This document shows positions 33,747 to 43,825 of a DNA stretch of 64,000 bases, piece after piece. The notes under the pieces are model-generated. The model did no database searches. It was given only the letters and a program-made list of their open reading frames with translations, and was not told the origin of the DNA. Location of the stretch: contig DYJA01000019.1 in assembly GCA_020723345.1 (NCBI GenBank), positions 16,121 to 80,120 on the forward strand. Reading direction: 5' to 3'. A program made the position numbers and the translations under genes. The DNA is from Candidatus Aquidulcis sp. (GTDB lineage: Bacteria; Chloroflexota; Anaerolineae; UBA4142). The stretch's first letter is position 1. The number at the start of each line of letters is the position of its first letter.

Positions 33747-34682
33747 TTACGCTCCCGCCACCCTCACACAATTCCGTCCGTCTTGCTTGGCGCGATACAT
33801 CGCGTCGTCCGCGCGCTTGATCCAGAGATGCGTCGCTTCGTAGTCGCACGGCTCCAACGTCGCCACGCCCGCGCTAATCGTAATAACGCCGGGAGGCGAC
33901 TTGGATTGATGCGGCAGAGCAAGCGCCTCGATACTCTTGCGGAACCGCTCCGCCGCGATGGCGGCATTTTCGGCTGTTTGCTCCGGCAAAATCAACAAGA
34001 ATTCCTCGCCGCCGTAACGATACGCGGCATCGCCCTCGCGGCAACCTTTGGCGAGCGTTTGCGCGAGCACGCGCAGAATTTCATCGCCTGCGAGATGACC
34101 ATAGAAATCGTTGTACGATTTGAAATTGTCGACGTCGCACATCACCGCGCAATAACGTTTGGCGTACCGCTCGGCTTGTCCGATGAGCAAGACCAGGTCC
34201 TCTTTCAAACGCAACCGATTGCTCAATTGCGTCAGCGGATCGCGGCGACCTTGTTCGAAGAGTTCTTTGTTCAAGCGACGCAGTTCAACCTGTTGCTCAT
34301 GCAGTTGCCGGTGCAGTTCGGTCACACGCGCGGCGACGAGCAAGCGCGCGCGTAGATCGTCGGGGTCGAAGGGCTTTGCCAGATAATCGTCCGCACCCGC
34401 TTGCAAGCCCGCCAACGCTTCCTCGCGTTCACCCAGCGCCGACAAAAAGATAAAATAGGTGTATCCCGGCTTGAAAGCAGCGCGAATCCGTTTGCACAAT
34501 TCCACCCCGTCCATCCCCGGCATCACGCGATCGCTGATCACGACATTTACGGAGGCAGTTTGGTACATATCCCACGCCTGCGCGCCGTCTTCGGCGACCA
34601 GACATTCGTGACCGAATTTCTCGACCGCGATTTTCAAAATCATCCGTGGTATCGCATCGTCTTCGGCGATTAGAACTCTCAT
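33747..34682 (-). CDS. Response regulator with GGDEF domain (diguanylate cyclase)
   Basis: 311 residues from [14 protein letters not shown]; the ATG overlaps the hybrid-kinase stop (ATGA). Receiver domain with Asp in VVISDRVMPGMDG and Lys in DYLAKPFDPDD; coiled-coil linker; GGDEF domain with YRYGGEEFLLILPE, so the active-site GGEEF is intact. It should make c-di-GMP when phosphorylated, very probably by the hybrid kinase encoded next to it. No EAL or HD-GYP gene is in the window. Confidence 0.95.
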   Translation of the reverse strand: MRVLIAEDDAIPRMILKIAVEKFGHECLVAEDGAQAWDMYQTASVNVVISDRVMPGMDGVELCKRIRAAFKPGYTYFIFLSALGEREEALAGLQAGADDYLAKPFDPDDLRARLLVAARVTELHRQLHEQQVELRRLNKELFEQGRRDPLTQLSNRLRLKEDLVLLIGQAERYAKRYCAVMCDVDNFKSYNDFYGHLAGDEILRVLAQTLAKGCREGDAAYRYGGEEFLLILPEQTAENAAIAAERFRKSIEALALPHQSKSPPGVITISAGVATLEPCDYEATHLWIKRADDAMYRAKQDGRNCVRVAGA

Positions 34683-37600
34683 CGTGCGTCCCCTCTCTCT
34701 TTGATCAGCGCATCCCGCGCGCTGGTAATTTCTTTTTCCAATTGCGCGACCAAATCCGTCGCCCTGGTGAGATCGTCCGCCTTGCCGCAGCGTTCCAACT
34801 CTAAACACACGCGCGCGGCGCGCCGCGCGCCCATATTCGCGCTGCTGCCCTTTAACGTGTGCGCCGCTTTTGCCAAGCGCGCGGCATCGCGGTTTTCGAC
34901 GGCTTGGCGCACTGCCGTCAACCGGTCGGGCAATTCATTCAAATACAGATCGATCAATTGCGCGATAATGTCCGGTTCGCCGGGCTCCTGCAATTTGCGA
35001 AATGTGTCCAACACCCGCGGATCGAGAATTGCTTCTTCCTCGGATGTGGGCGGCGGTGGCGCGGCAGGCGGCGGCTCGGTCGCCGGGGACAAAGTCTCGG
35101 CAGAGGCGGGCGCGGTCGCACGCGGCAACCATCGGCGCAATGTCGCGTAGAGCACATCCGGCACAATCGGCTTGGCGATGTAATCGTCCATCCCTGCCGC
35201 GATACATCGTTCGCGCTCGCCGCGCAACGCGTGCGCGGTCAACGCGATAATCGGCGTGTGCCGCGCGGAACCTTCGCGCTGGCGAATTTGCGCCGTCGCC
35301 TCAAAGCCGTCCATTTCGGGCATCTGGCAATCCATCAAGATGAGATCGTACGCCGCGCGCGCCAATCCATCTAGCGCTTCGCTGCCATTGCCGACCACGT
35401 CGACCTGGTAACCGCGCGCTTGCAGCATGAACACGGCAACCTGCTGATTCACGACGTTGTCTTCCGCGAGCAGCACGCGAACACCCTTGCCTTCTTCCTT
35501 CGTCGCGCGCGGCGCTGCTTGAATCGCCGCGCCGACATCCGTCGCCGCGACTCCCAATACGGTGATAAGACAATTGTACAATTCGGATTGACGAACCGGC
35601 TTGACGAGTGCGGCGTCCAAACCCAGTTTCTGCACCGCGTCGTCGCCGCCGATTCTGCCCACCGAAGTCAGCAAAATCAGTTTGACCGCGTGCCGCGCGG
35701 GATCGGATCGAAGCGCGCGCGCCAAGCCCACGCCGTCCATGCCCGGCATTTCCATATCGAGCAGCGCGATATCGAACGGTTCGCGCGCCGACGCCGCGCG
35801 TAATTTTTCCAACGCTTCTGCCGCGTTCGACGCGCTGCTTGGCAACATGCCCCACGCGATAACTTGATGGTGCAGGACGGTCCGATTCGTCGCGTTGTCG
35901 TCGACGATCAAAACGCGCACGCCTTGCAAGTCCGCCGCGATCACGGGGTGCTTGAGCGCGTCCGGCGATCCCTTTTCCAACGCCACGGTAAACCAGAACG
36001 TGCTGCCCTGCCCTGCTTGACTATCGATCGCGATGTGCCCGCCCATAATTTCGATCAGGCGCTGCGAGATCGCGAGTCCCAAGCCCGTACCGCCGTACCT
36101 GCGCGTCGTCGACGTATCGGCTTGCGAGAACGGCTTGAAGAGGCGCGCTTGTTGTTCGGGCGAAATGCCGATGCCGGTGTCGCGCACCGCGAAACGCATA
36201 GTCACGCGTTGATCGTCCACTTCGATCAATTTGACGTTGACGGTGACTTCGCCGCGTTCGGTAAACTTGAGCGCGTTGCCGACCAAATTCGTCAGTACTT
36301 GCCCCAACCGGAACGGATCGCCGCGCAATGCCATCGGCACATTCGGATCCACGGAGGCGATCAGTTCCAGCCCTTTTTGATACGCGCGCTCGGCGAACAG
36401 CGCGCCGATGCTTTCGACCACCTGACGCAGATCGAAATCGGTCATCTCCAATTCCATTCTGCCCGCTTCGATTTTGGAGAAATCGAGAATGTCGTTGATG
36501 ATCGTCAGCAAGTTCTCGCCCGAAAAACGAATCGTCTCGGCGAATTGTCTTTGCTGCGCGTTGAGCGGTGTATCAAGCAAAAGTCCGGTCATGCCGATCA
36601 CCCCATTGAGCGGCGTGCGAATCTCGTGGCTCATCGCGGCGAGGAATGCCGATTTGGCGCGGTCGGCGGCTTCGGCTTGTTCGCGCGCCTGCACCAGATC
36701 GGTGATGTCGTGATATATTCCCAGCACGCCGACTTGCTGCCCTGCTACGATCACAGGAACGCCAAAAATCTCCACATCCACTAGCGTGCCGTCTTTGCGA
36801 CGCCGCCGACCCACCCCGTGCACCATTCCTCCCTGGGTCACTTGCTGAGTGTAGGCGTTCGCCTCGGCGCGCGTCTCTGGGCTCGTCACCAACGCGTCGA
36901 GTTCGCATCCGATCACTTGATCCTGCGTGTAACCAAACAGTTTTTCGAACGCCGGATTGCACGAGGTAATCAACTGATTGGGATCAAGCGTGACAATGGC
37001 AACCGGGCTATTCACGAACAATGATTCGAAGAATTGTTTGCGCCGCGCGACTTCTTCTTCCGCTTGCTTGCGCTTGGTAATGTCCCGCGAGATGCCGAGC
37101 AACCCGATGATTTTTCCAGAATCATCGCGCAAAGGTACCTTGGTGGTCAAGTTCCACACTGCTTGTCCGGTCCACGGTACGACTGCCTGCTCCTCGCGGC
37201 TAATGAGCGGCTGACCAAACTGCATGACGGTCTGATCATCCGCGCGAAAATTTTCGGCAAGTTCTGCCGGGTAAAAGTCCAACAGCGTTTTGCCGATCAC
37301 CGCTTCGAGTGAAGCCACGCCCAGAAAAGCCATGTGCGCCGGATTGCTCAAGACATAACGGCTCTCGGTATCTTTGACGTAGACCAAATCGGGCAGATTA
37401 TCGATCAGGGTGCGCAAGAGATTGCGTTCTTTTGCCAATGTCTCTTCGATCTGTTTGCGCTCGGCGATATCTTTTTCCAGCCGCTTGTTCGCGTCCACCA
37501 GCGCGAAGGTACGCTCGACGAATTGCTCGTCCAGTTCCCGGATGCTCGCGCCGGCTTGATCACGCTGTCTGCCGGCGAGGAAAGCGAACAATCCGAGGAA

Positions 37601-37813
37601 AAGCGGCGCGGTGTCAATCAACCAATGCAAATACTCGGTAGCTTGCAGGTACAGCACACTGGACAAAGTCCACGGCAATTGTCGACGGACCAGATCGCAT
37701 AGAGTCGCGGCGATAGGGAAACACAGTCCAAACAGCGCCCCAAACAAAGTATAGCGAATCGTGTAATAGCGGCGACGATCCAAAGCGTGGTCTGACTCGT
37801 GCTCTTGCATCAT
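34679..37813 (-). CDS. Hybrid sensor histidine kinase (PAS-PAS-HisKA-REC-REC-Hpt)
   Basis: 1044 residues from [15 protein letters not shown]. Two membrane segments (about 22-45 and 62-85), a coiled-coil, PAS domains at about 125-255 and 265-385 ([27 protein letters not shown]), His[17 protein letters not shown], ATPase [13 protein letters not shown] and [13 protein letters not shown], receiver 1 ([13 protein letters not shown]), receiver 2 ([15 protein letters not shown]) and a C-terminal Hpt domain ([14 protein letters not shown]). This is a BarA-like phosphorelay kinase. The downstream REC-GGDEF protein is the natural output. It begins 4 bp after the HAD gene. Confidence 0.95.
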   Translation of the reverse strand: MMQEHESDHALDRRRYYTIRYTLFGALFGLCFPIAATLCDLVRRQLPWTLSSVLYLQATEYLHWLIDTAPLFLGLFAFLAGRQRDQAGASIRELDEQFVERTFALVDANKRLEKDIAERKQIEETLAKERNLLRTLIDNLPDLVYVKDTESRYVLSNPAHMAFLGVASLEAVIGKTLLDFYPAELAENFRADDQTVMQFGQPLISREEQAVVPWTGQAVWNLTTKVPLRDDSGKIIGLLGISRDITKRKQAEEEVARRKQFFESLFVNSPVAIVTLDPNQLITSCNPAFEKLFGYTQDQVIGCELDALVTSPETRAEANAYTQQVTQGGMVHGVGRRRRKDGTLVDVEIFGVPVIVAGQQVGVLGIYHDITDLVQAREQAEAADRAKSAFLAAMSHEIRTPLNGVIGMTGLLLDTPLNAQQRQFAETIRFSGENLLTIINDILDFSKIEAGRMELEMTDFDLRQVVESIGALFAERAYQKGLELIASVDPNVPMALRGDPFRLGQVLTNLVGNALKFTERGEVTVNVKLIEVDDQRVTMRFAVRDTGIGISPEQQARLFKPFSQADTSTTRRYGGTGLGLAISQRLIEIMGGHIAIDSQAGQGSTFWFTVALEKGSPDALKHPVIAADLQGVRVLIVDDNATNRTVLHHQVIAWGMLPSSASNAAEALEKLRAASAREPFDIALLDMEMPGMDGVGLARALRSDPARHAVKLILLTSVGRIGGDDAVQKLGLDAALVKPVRQSELYNCLITVLGVAATDVGAAIQAAPRATKEEGKGVRVLLAEDNVVNQQVAVFMLQARGYQVDVVGNGSEALDGLARAAYDLILMDCQMPEMDGFEATAQIRQREGSARHTPIIALTAHALRGERERCIAAGMDDYIAKPIVPDVLYATLRRWLPRATAPASAETLSPATEPPPAAPPPPTSEEEAILDPRVLDTFRKLQEPGEPDIIAQLIDLYLNELPDRLTAVRQAVENRDAARLAKAAHTLKGSSANMGARRAARVCLELERCGKADDLTRATDLVAQLEKEITSARDALIKERGDAR

Positions 37814-37817
37814 CCAC

Positions 37818-38348
37818 CTACTTGTCCGTCCAATCGTTTTCGACGCGCGCGAGCAACTCGACCAACTCGCGCGCGGTTCGCACATGATACGTCGGCTGGT
37901 CGTCACAAGCGCGATCGCGCACCGCGTAGCGCGCGTTCCAGTGAAACCACACCGACCGCAAGCCGAGGTTGTTCGCGCCGCGCACATCGCGGTACAGCCG
38001 ATTGCCGACCATCAGCACGCGCGCGTAATCGCGCGGCGCGATCTGGAGCGCGGCGAGCGCGGCTTGAAAGATCCGCGGATCGGGTTTTTCGCAGCCGACC
38101 TCTTCGGAGATCGCGAACGCGTCGAAGAGATCGTACAAGCCGTGCTGGCGCAACACGTTCCACGCGGTTTTGGGGCGCGTGTCGGCGACGAGCGCGAGGC
38201 GATGCCCGCGCGCTTTGAAGGCGCGCAACGCGTCGTCCATCCCCGGCACGAGTTCCGCGCGAAGGGTGTTCCGTTCGGCGTCCTTGATCTCGGTTTCTTC
38301 TTGCATGATCACATCGCCGAGGTCGAAGAAAAGCGCGGCGATGTTCAT
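37818..38348 (-). CDS. HAD-superfamily hydrolase (subfamily IA-like)
   Basis: 176 residues from MNIAALFFDLGDVIMQ; longer frames upstream are shadows of the methyltransferase. Motif I is FFDLGDV (nucleophile Asp; as in YihX-like FDLGNV), motif II LALVADTRP, motif III Lys in CEKPDPRIF and motif IV VGNRLYRDVRGA. It is a small phosphatase or related hydrolase of unknown substrate. Its ATG overlaps the methyltransferase stop, and the kinase gene follows 4 bp later. Confidence 0.88.
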   Translation of the reverse strand: MNIAALFFDLGDVIMQEETEIKDAERNTLRAELVPGMDDALRAFKARGHRLALVADTRPKTAWNVLRQHGLYDLFDAFAISEEVGCEKPDPRIFQAALAALQIAPRDYARVLMVGNRLYRDVRGANNLGLRSVWFHWNARYAVRDRACDDQPTYHVRTARELVELLARVENDWTDK

Positions 38349-39403
38349 GGCTTGTCGTTTTTCGGTGGTGGCGTTTCGATCCGGCGCGCGCTGATCAAAC
38401 CCCAATCGTCTTTGTGGCTCGTCACTTCGGAAAAGCCGACGGCTTCCAACATGCCGCGATATTCGGCAAGCGTGTAAATGTCGCCGTCGTGGCTGAACAG
38501 CAACATCTCGATCCCCACCATCGGCACTTCGCCGGGACCTTTGTGATCTTCGTCCGCGCTTGGCGCGGCGATGACGATGCGCCCTTCCTTCGCGAGCGCT
38601 TCGTACGCTTTGCGGAACATGCCGACGTTCTGTTCGGGACTCGCATAGCCGGTGATGTTGCCGAACAAGACGAGATCGAACGCGCCTGCGCGCACTTCGA
38701 GATTGAGCGCGTCGCCGACGACCGTCGTGACTTGGGACGCAACGCCCATCGCTTCGGCGATTTGTTTGGTGTACGGCAAAACCATCGCACGATCGATCGC
38801 GGTGACGCGCACGCTCGGATGCCGCTTCGCCAACGCGAACGCCAAAATACCCGCGCCGCACGCGACATCGAGCACGCGCAATCCTTTCGCGTTTTCGGGC
38901 GTGATGCCAAGTTTGTCCCACAGCGCGCTCGCGCTTTCGGCTTGCTTTTGCCAATCCACCAGCGCGGACGCGGCGATGCCCGCCCAGATCGGTTCGAACG
39001 CGTCGATGAACGCGGTGGGTTGAATCGCTTTGCCGCTGCGGATGATTTTGCTCAACTGACCACGCGCGTCCCACGCGAAATCGCCGAGGGTCGCGTCGCC
39101 AAAGTACGAGGGCTTGCCTTTCACGAGGAACACTTCGGCGGTCGGCGCAAGACCATACTCGGTGCGTTGCTTGGTCAACATACCGATAAAACAAAGCGCG
39201 TCGAGGAGAACGCGCGTGCCGCGCTCGGTCATTCCGCCGAGCCGCGCGAGCGCGGGCACCGTGCGATGCCCTTCCGCGATGCGCGTAAAAATCTCCAGTT
39301 CAATCGCCGCTTTCAAAATCGCGGCTTTGGAAAGACCGAAGGAAATATCGTCCAGAACATCTCGATTGGGAACGTCGTCAACGCGAGTGGCACGTCGAGG
39401 CAT
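38345..39403 (-). CDS. Class I SAM-dependent O-methyltransferase-like protein
   Basis: 352 residues. The N-terminal winged-helix dimerisation domain (FGLSKAAILKAAIELEIF, ALARLGGMTERGTRVLLDAL) and the C-terminal Rossmann domain with LRVLDVACGAGILAFALA and VTAIDRA are typical of the acetylserotonin/polyketide O-methyltransferase family. It is the first gene of a tightly packed run (methyltransferase, HAD, hybrid kinase, diguanylate cyclase, unknown). The substrate is unknown; its link to signalling is only by position. Confidence 0.88.
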   Translation of the reverse strand: MPRRATRVDDVPNRDVLDDISFGLSKAAILKAAIELEIFTRIAEGHRTVPALARLGGMTERGTRVLLDALCFIGMLTKQRTEYGLAPTAEVFLVKGKPSYFGDATLGDFAWDARGQLSKIIRSGKAIQPTAFIDAFEPIWAGIAASALVDWQKQAESASALWDKLGITPENAKGLRVLDVACGAGILAFALAKRHPSVRVTAIDRAMVLPYTKQIAEAMGVASQVTTVVGDALNLEVRAGAFDLVLFGNITGYASPEQNVGMFRKAYEALAKEGRIVIAAPSADEDHKGPGEVPMVGIEMLLFSHDGDIYTLAEYRGMLEAVGFSEVTSHKDDWGLISARRIETPPPKNDKP

Positions 39404-39410
39404 AGGTTAC

Positions 39411-39533
39411 TCCGTGTTGCGTGTTGCGTGTTGCGTGATGTGTGAAACGTGAGGCGTGCTGCGTGTTGCGTATTGCGTGATGCGCGATACCAACCACTGA
39501 ATACTGAATACTGAAAACTGAACTGCTCACTGT
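39411..39533. repeat. Heptad repeats (CGTGTTG, then CTGAATA/CAGTGTT family)
   Basis: GTGTTGCGTGTTGCGTGTTG, CGTGAAAC/GTGTTGCG units and AATACTGAATACTGAAAACTG fill the gap between two genes and touch the crotonase stop. Confidence 0.8.
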
Positions 39534-40321
39534 CCATTAAAACGCGGCGCGCGCTTTTCGATGAATGCGCGGACACCTTCGCGGTGATCTTCGGTCCGCC
39601 CCGCGATTTCTTGCAGCGCGGCTTCGTATTCGAGCGCGGTTTCCAGATCGCAGGTGAGCGCGCGGTTGAACGCGCGTTTGGTCAAGCCAATCGCGCGCGT
39701 CGGCGCGTGCGCGAGGTGTTGCGCGAATTCGCGCGTCTTGGGCATCAACTCGTCTGCGCTGAACACGCGATTGACCAAACCGTAGCGCAACGCGGTTTCC
39801 GCGTCGAGCGGCGCGTTCGTGATCGCCATTTCCAGCGCGCGCCCCCAGCCGATGAGGCGCGGCAAGAGGAACGAAGTCGCCGAATCGGGCGCGAGCGCGA
39901 TGCCGACGAACGCCATGCGAAATTTCGCGTTGTCCGCCGCGTGGCGCAGATCGCACGCGCACGCGATTCCAAAACCCGCGCCCGCCGCCGCGCCGTTGAT
40001 CGCGGCGATGAACGGTTTTTCAATCGTGCGAATTTTCGTGACGATGACATTGTAACTCTTGCGAACGTGCTCGCCAAACGGAATCGCGCCCGACGATTGA
40101 TAGTACTGCATCAGCGGCGACAAATCTTGTCCCGCGCAGAAATTTTTGCCCGCACCCGTGAGGACGACCGCGCGCACTTGCGCGTCGCGCTCGACGTCTT
40201 TCAGCGCGTCAATCGTCTCCGCAATCATCGTATCGTCGAACGCGTTGCTTTTGTCCGGACGATTGAACGTGATCGTCGCGACGCCGTCGGATGCTTCGTA
40301 CAGCAAGGTGGAATACGCCAT
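39527..40321 (-). CDS. Enoyl-CoA hydratase/isomerase (crotonase family, PaaG-like)
   Basis: 264 residues from MAYSTLLYEASDG; the longer ORF start is not supported. Crotonase motifs: TITFNRPDKSNAF, GAGKNFCAGQDL (oxyanion hole) and INGAAAGAGFGIACACDLR (second oxyanion glycine region). The position of the hydratase Glu in GRALEMAITNAPLDA is Glu-like but the second acid region differs from classic crotonase, so isomerase (PaaG/PaaB-like) or hydratase are both possible. Acts in fatty or aromatic acid degradation. Confidence 0.92.
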   Translation of the reverse strand: MAYSTLLYEASDGVATITFNRPDKSNAFDDTMIAETIDALKDVERDAQVRAVVLTGAGKNFCAGQDLSPLMQYYQSSGAIPFGEHVRKSYNVIVTKIRTIEKPFIAAINGAAAGAGFGIACACDLRHAADNAKFRMAFVGIALAPDSATSFLLPRLIGWGRALEMAITNAPLDAETALRYGLVNRVFSADELMPKTREFAQHLAHAPTRAIGLTKRAFNRALTCDLETALEYEAALQEIAGRTEDHREGVRAFIEKRAPRFNGQ

Positions 40322-40349
40322 TGGATTACCTCGTAGTTTGCTGAGCGCG

Positions 40350-40649
40350 TCAAACTTTGCGCTGCTCCAACCATCGCTTGAACGAACGTTGACTTTCTCC
40401 CGAGGGTTTGCCCAAGATAAGACTCTCGACGCTAATATCTTCATCAAGATCGAGCCAATGGATGCCCTCGCCTTCGCCAATCAGTCGCCAGTTGTTGCGT
40501 TCACTGGGCGTACCATGCAAAAGTCGCGGATACCAAGCGAGCGGCGCCGAAATCGTGCGACCATCAGAAAGATCAACCTGGAGCGCGTCGTCCGTCACCG
40601 AAACTGACTGGGCTATGGCTAATCGCATTTCAATCGCTAAAGAACTCAT
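40350..40649 (-). CDS. DUF2442 protein, putative antitoxin/partner
   Basis: 99 residues with the DUF2442 pattern: ALQVDLSDGRTISAPLAWYP then GIHWLDLDEDISVESLILG. Small proteins of this family are encoded next to DUF4160 genes, as here: the DUF4160 gene upstream overlaps by 20 bp. The pair is regarded as toxin-antitoxin-like; function is unproven. Confidence 0.85.
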   Translation of the reverse strand: MSSLAIEMRLAIAQSVSVTDDALQVDLSDGRTISAPLAWYPRLLHGTPSERNNWRLIGEGEGIHWLDLDEDISVESLILGKPSGESQRSFKRWLEQRKV

Positions 40650-40875
40650 TCCACTCCTTCACAAAGCGTTCGCGGTTCTCCTCCACGATCCGTTGAATCC
40701 GATTGATTTCGCTCTGACCAAAGCCACTGCTGTACGAAAAGCGAACAGGATCGAGCCAGAATTTCGCTTTGGATTTCTCTCGCTCGACATGGACATGCGG
40801 AGGTTCATCACGATCGCTTGAATAGAAAAAGAACCTGTATGGTCCAAGGGTGTCAATTGTTGGCATGATCTTCAC
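40630..40875 (-). CDS. DUF4160 protein, toxin-like partner
   Basis: 81 residues matching DUF4160: YRFFFYSSDRDEPPHVHVE and KAKFWLDPVRF, SGFGQSEINRI. A start at MPTIDTL, three residues later, is equally likely. Its start overlaps the stop of the 122-residue gene upstream by 4 bp. Confidence 0.85.
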   Translation of the reverse strand: MKIMPTIDTLGPYRFFFYSSDRDEPPHVHVEREKSKAKFWLDPVRFSYSSGFGQSEINRIQRIVEENRERFVKEWNEFFSD

Positions 40876-41240
40876 GCCTCTGTCGGACCTGAATCATCGC
40901 GTCCGGGATTCATCATCGTCGCGTTGATCGGTTGGCGCACCCAGAAATTCAAAACGTCGATCCCTTCGATTTTTTCCAGGCGCGCGCCGATGATTTCGAC
41001 TTGGCGGCGCAAGCCGTCCATCTGCCGATAGTCCAACAAAATCGGACGATGCGTGCTCCACGCGCGCTGACAGCGTTCCAGCAATTCGTCGCCTTTGAAC
41101 GAACGCACCTGGCACGCGGCGGGCAAAAACGGCGTCGCGCCTTCAAGAATCGAAAATGCCCACGGATCGGCGACGAAATGAAATTCAGGCGTCGGTCCTT
41201 CGACAATCGTAATCAGTTCTGGCTCAACCGTTTCAGACAC
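40872..41240 (-). CDS. Protein of unknown function
   Basis: 122 residues, acidic N-terminus (MSETVEPELITIVEG), then PEFHFVADPWAFSILEGAT and LLDYRQMDGLRRQVEIIGAR. No motif is recognised. It starts 3 bp after the crotonase stop at 41244, which suggests cotranscription with that fatty-acid gene, and its stop overlaps the DUF4160 start. Confidence 0.6.
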   Translation of the reverse strand: MSETVEPELITIVEGPTPEFHFVADPWAFSILEGATPFLPAACQVRSFKGDELLERCQRAWSTHRPILLDYRQMDGLRRQVEIIGARLEKIEGIDVLNFWVRQPINATMMNPGRDDSGPTEA

Positions 41241-41243
41241 GAA

Positions 41244-42017
41244 CTATTTTCCTTTCCATTCCGCTTTGCGTTTTGCCAAAAAGGCGTCCATTCCTTCGCG
41301 CTGATCCTCTGTCGCAAAGAGGAAATAGAAATGCCGCCGCTCGTAATCGAGTCCTTCACCCAGCGGCAACTCGTACACTTTGTTGACGCACTCTTTCGCG
41401 AACTGAACGGCGACCGGCGCTTTCGCCGCGATCTCGCGCGCGAGCGCTTTCGCCTCGTCGAGGTACGTCTCGACCGGGACGACGCGCGACACCAAGCCGC
41501 GCTGTAACGCTTCGTCCGCTTTTATGAATTTGCCGGTGAGCGCCATTTCCATCGCGCGCGATTTGCCGATGGCGCGCGGCAGCCGCTGCGTGCCGCCCGC
41601 GCCGGGAATGACGCCGATGTTGATCTCGGGCTGACCGAACTGCGCGGTTTCGGACGCGATGATGATGTCGCACGCCATCGCGAGTTCGCAGCCGCCGCCG
41701 AGCGCGTAACCGCTCACCGCCGCGATGACCGGCTTGATCATTTTGCGCGGACGGTCCCACGCGGCGACCCAATTGCCTTTGAGCATTTCGACCGGCGTCG
41801 CGTTCTTCATCGCGTCGATGTCCGCGCCCGCGCTGAACGCGCGCGCGCTGCCATACAGGACGACGCAGCGCACCGCGTCGTTCGCTTCGAATTCGTCGAA
41901 CGCCTGACCCAGTTCCGTCATCACTTGACTGTTGAGCGCGTTCATCACTTTGGGGCGATTCAGTTGAAGCAAGCCAACCGCATCTTCGATGGTGACAAGA
42001 ATATTTTCGTACGCCAT
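41244..42017 (-). CDS. Enoyl-CoA hydratase (crotonase family)
   Basis: 257 residues from MAYENILVTIEDAVG. Motifs: LLQLNRPKVMNALNS, GSARAFSAGADI (oxyanion hole), AVSGYALGGGCELAMACD with the catalytic Glu (CELA) and FGQPEINIGVIPGAGGTQRL with the second Glu. Both catalytic glutamates of hydratase-type crotonases are present, so 2-enoyl-CoA hydration in beta-oxidation is likely. Confidence 0.94.
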   Translation of the reverse strand: MAYENILVTIEDAVGLLQLNRPKVMNALNSQVMTELGQAFDEFEANDAVRCVVLYGSARAFSAGADIDAMKNATPVEMLKGNWVAAWDRPRKMIKPVIAAVSGYALGGGCELAMACDIIIASETAQFGQPEINIGVIPGAGGTQRLPRAIGKSRAMEMALTGKFIKADEALQRGLVSRVVPVETYLDEAKALAREIAAKAPVAVQFAKECVNKVYELPLGEGLDYERRHFYFLFATEDQREGMDAFLAKRKAEWKGK

Positions 42018-42087
42018 TTTTCTCATCTCCGTTGATGAATTCTTGAAAAAGGAATTGCGAATCTTCGCAATTCCCAATTCGCAATTC

Positions 42088-42636
42088 TTAACTCGCTCGC
42101 ACCACTTTCACTTCGCCCAACCCGACGCGCGCTTCGAGAGCGAGTTTGCGCGGCGCGGTGGCGTAATCGTCGGACTGAAAATCGACGGCGGGCGCGATCC
42201 CTTCGTGCTTTTTGGCAAAGACCGACACATCGCCTAGCCCCGCGCTCGCTTTGACGCGCACGGCGAGATCGCGCGGAACGATCACCTTTAAATCGCCAAA
42301 GCCGAGCGACGCGCGCACCGAACTCGCGCCATCGGGAATCGTCGCGCGCGACAGATCGAGATCGAAATCGCCAAAGCCGTGCGAGAAATTTTCGTCGTGA
42401 ATTGCTTTGCCCGCGAGGTCGGGCTCATAATCGCCCCAGCCATACGCCGCGCCGCCGACGTAGCGCGCGGGCTGGAACGCGCGCCAGACCAGCCACACGC
42501 CAAAGAGGATGAGCACGAGGGGCCACACCATATTCCAATTGAAAGCCAGCCAACCCAGATTGCCTGCCAGCAGCAGCGCGCCGATGAGAATAAGACCGAG
42601 CGCGAAAAATACCTCGCCAGAATTTAGTCGCGTCAT
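42088..42636 (-). CDS. LiaF/LiaI-like membrane protein
   Basis: 182 residues. Two N-terminal membrane segments (FFALGLILIGALLLAGNLGW, WPLVLILFGVWLVWRAF) like the LiaI/LiaF transmembrane region, then a beta-rich domain with repeated GFGDLKVIVP, GLGDVSVFAKK and GLGEVKVV units typical of the cell-wall-active-antibiotics response domain. Related proteins modulate envelope-stress two-component systems; no such system is adjacent. Confidence 0.85.
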   Translation of the reverse strand: MTRLNSGEVFFALGLILIGALLLAGNLGWLAFNWNMVWPLVLILFGVWLVWRAFQPARYVGGAAYGWGDYEPDLAGKAIHDENFSHGFGDFDLDLSRATIPDGASSVRASLGFGDLKVIVPRDLAVRVKASAGLGDVSVFAKKHEGIAPAVDFQSDDYATAPRKLALEARVGLGEVKVVRAS

Positions 42637-42754
42637 CGTGACGACCTCCTCGTCATCCGTTCAACTGTTTCAGCAAACTCTTTTCGCGCGCGTATCCGAT
42701 CTGCGCGATGTGTTCGAGCGTGATGCGCCGCTATTATAACCGCGCTAACAAAGA

Positions 42755-42820
42755 AATGGCAAATAGCGTATGGCGAATAGCAAATTGCGAATCTCTAATC
42801 TCCAATCTCCAATCACTTCG
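42755..42820. repeat. Heptad-like repeats downstream of the lipoprotein gene
   Basis: GGCAAATAGCGTATGGCGAATAG then CTCTAATCTCCAATCTCCAATC; the second part is the GAGATTG family in reverse. Confidence 0.7.
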
Positions 42821-43817
42821 CCATCGGCGTCGCGCGCGTCGGATCGAGGACGAACGCGGTTCCGCTCCAGCGATACACGTCGCGATACGCGCGGCGGCGC
42901 GTCTCGCGATCCGTGTCGGCGAGTCCTTGCGCGTCGCGCGCGTAATCGATTCGCACGCGGTCGACGATGATCTCGTCCATCCCATCGCCGTCGATGTCGG
43001 CAAAACGAATTTCGGATTCGACGGCGTAATACTCGGATTGGTTGAGCGCGCTCGTGTTGTCTTCGGCAAGCGTCGCCGACCAGAGCGGAACGAATGCCTG
43101 ACCATCCCACGCGTACAAAAACGCCGCCGCAGTCGAAATGCCAAGCGTTTCAGAAAGCGTCGCGATCAACAACTCATCTTGACCATCGCGATCAAAATCG
43201 GTGACGCGATCGATGTGCGCTTCGAACGCCTGCGGCGAAATCTGCGTGGGGAAAAGGAACGCGCGCTGAACGACTTGCCACTTGTTGTCGCGCCGCTGAA
43301 AAATCGCGAGGAACGAGCCGAGCGGCGCGTACCGTTGGGCTTGCTCCGCCGAAAGACGCGGCGCGTCGTTCGCGATAATCGCGGCGAGTTCGGGAGAATC
43401 GTCTTGGGTGAAACGTCCTTCCGCGCGCGCGGCGATCCACATCATCCAAGCGGGATCATCGTTCACGCGAAACGCGTCGGCATCGGGAGTAAATTTCAAA
43501 TCGGGGAAAAGTGCGGCTAAAAGCGCGCGCGCGTCCACATCGTCGAATTGGCGCGGACGCGGCGTGGGCAGCGGCGCGGCGGGCGGCATCGGCGTAGCCG
43601 TCGCGCGGCGCGGCGTGGGCGAAGGAGGGATCGGCGATAACGTCGGTGTGGCTGGCAGCGGCGGCGGCGCGGCGGTGATCGTCGCGGTCGGGGTCGGCGT
43701 CCTTCGTCCTTCGACTTCGCTCAGGATGCTCAGGGTTGGCGGCGCGGCGCACGCGGCAAACGCGAACACCAACGCAATGCCGATCAAGAAACTGGACGCG
43801 CGCGCGATTCGAGCCAC
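42813..43817 (-). CDS. Lipoprotein with FG-GAP/VCBS-like motifs
   Basis: 334 residues. Signal peptide with lipobox FAFAACAAP, a Pro/Thr-rich linker of about 60 residues, then a globular part containing two calcium-loop-like segments, DFDRDGQDELL and DIDGDGMDEIIVD, as in FG-GAP beta-propeller repeats. It is probably an extracellular lipid-anchored protein. The residues LSILSEVEGRR just after the lipobox are encoded by an in-frame CTGAGC/CGAAGG-type repeat at about 43705-43735. Confidence 0.8.
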   Translation of the reverse strand: MARIARASSFLIGIALVFAFAACAAPPTLSILSEVEGRRTPTPTATITAAPPPLPATPTLSPIPPSPTPRRATATPMPPAAPLPTPRPRQFDDVDARALLAALFPDLKFTPDADAFRVNDDPAWMMWIAARAEGRFTQDDSPELAAIIANDAPRLSAEQAQRYAPLGSFLAIFQRRDNKWQVVQRAFLFPTQISPQAFEAHIDRVTDFDRDGQDELLIATLSETLGISTAAAFLYAWDGQAFVPLWSATLAEDNTSALNQSEYYAVESEIRFADIDGDGMDEIIVDRVRIDYARDAQGLADTDRETRRRAYRDVYRWSGTAFVLDPTRATPMAK

Positions 43818-43825
43818 CGATCACC

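Noticed and set aside
37818-39194. 458-codon frame starting well before the HAD protein
   Set aside because: The first ~280 codons are an Arg-rich shadow of the methyltransferase; the HAD protein starts at MNIAALFFDLG.
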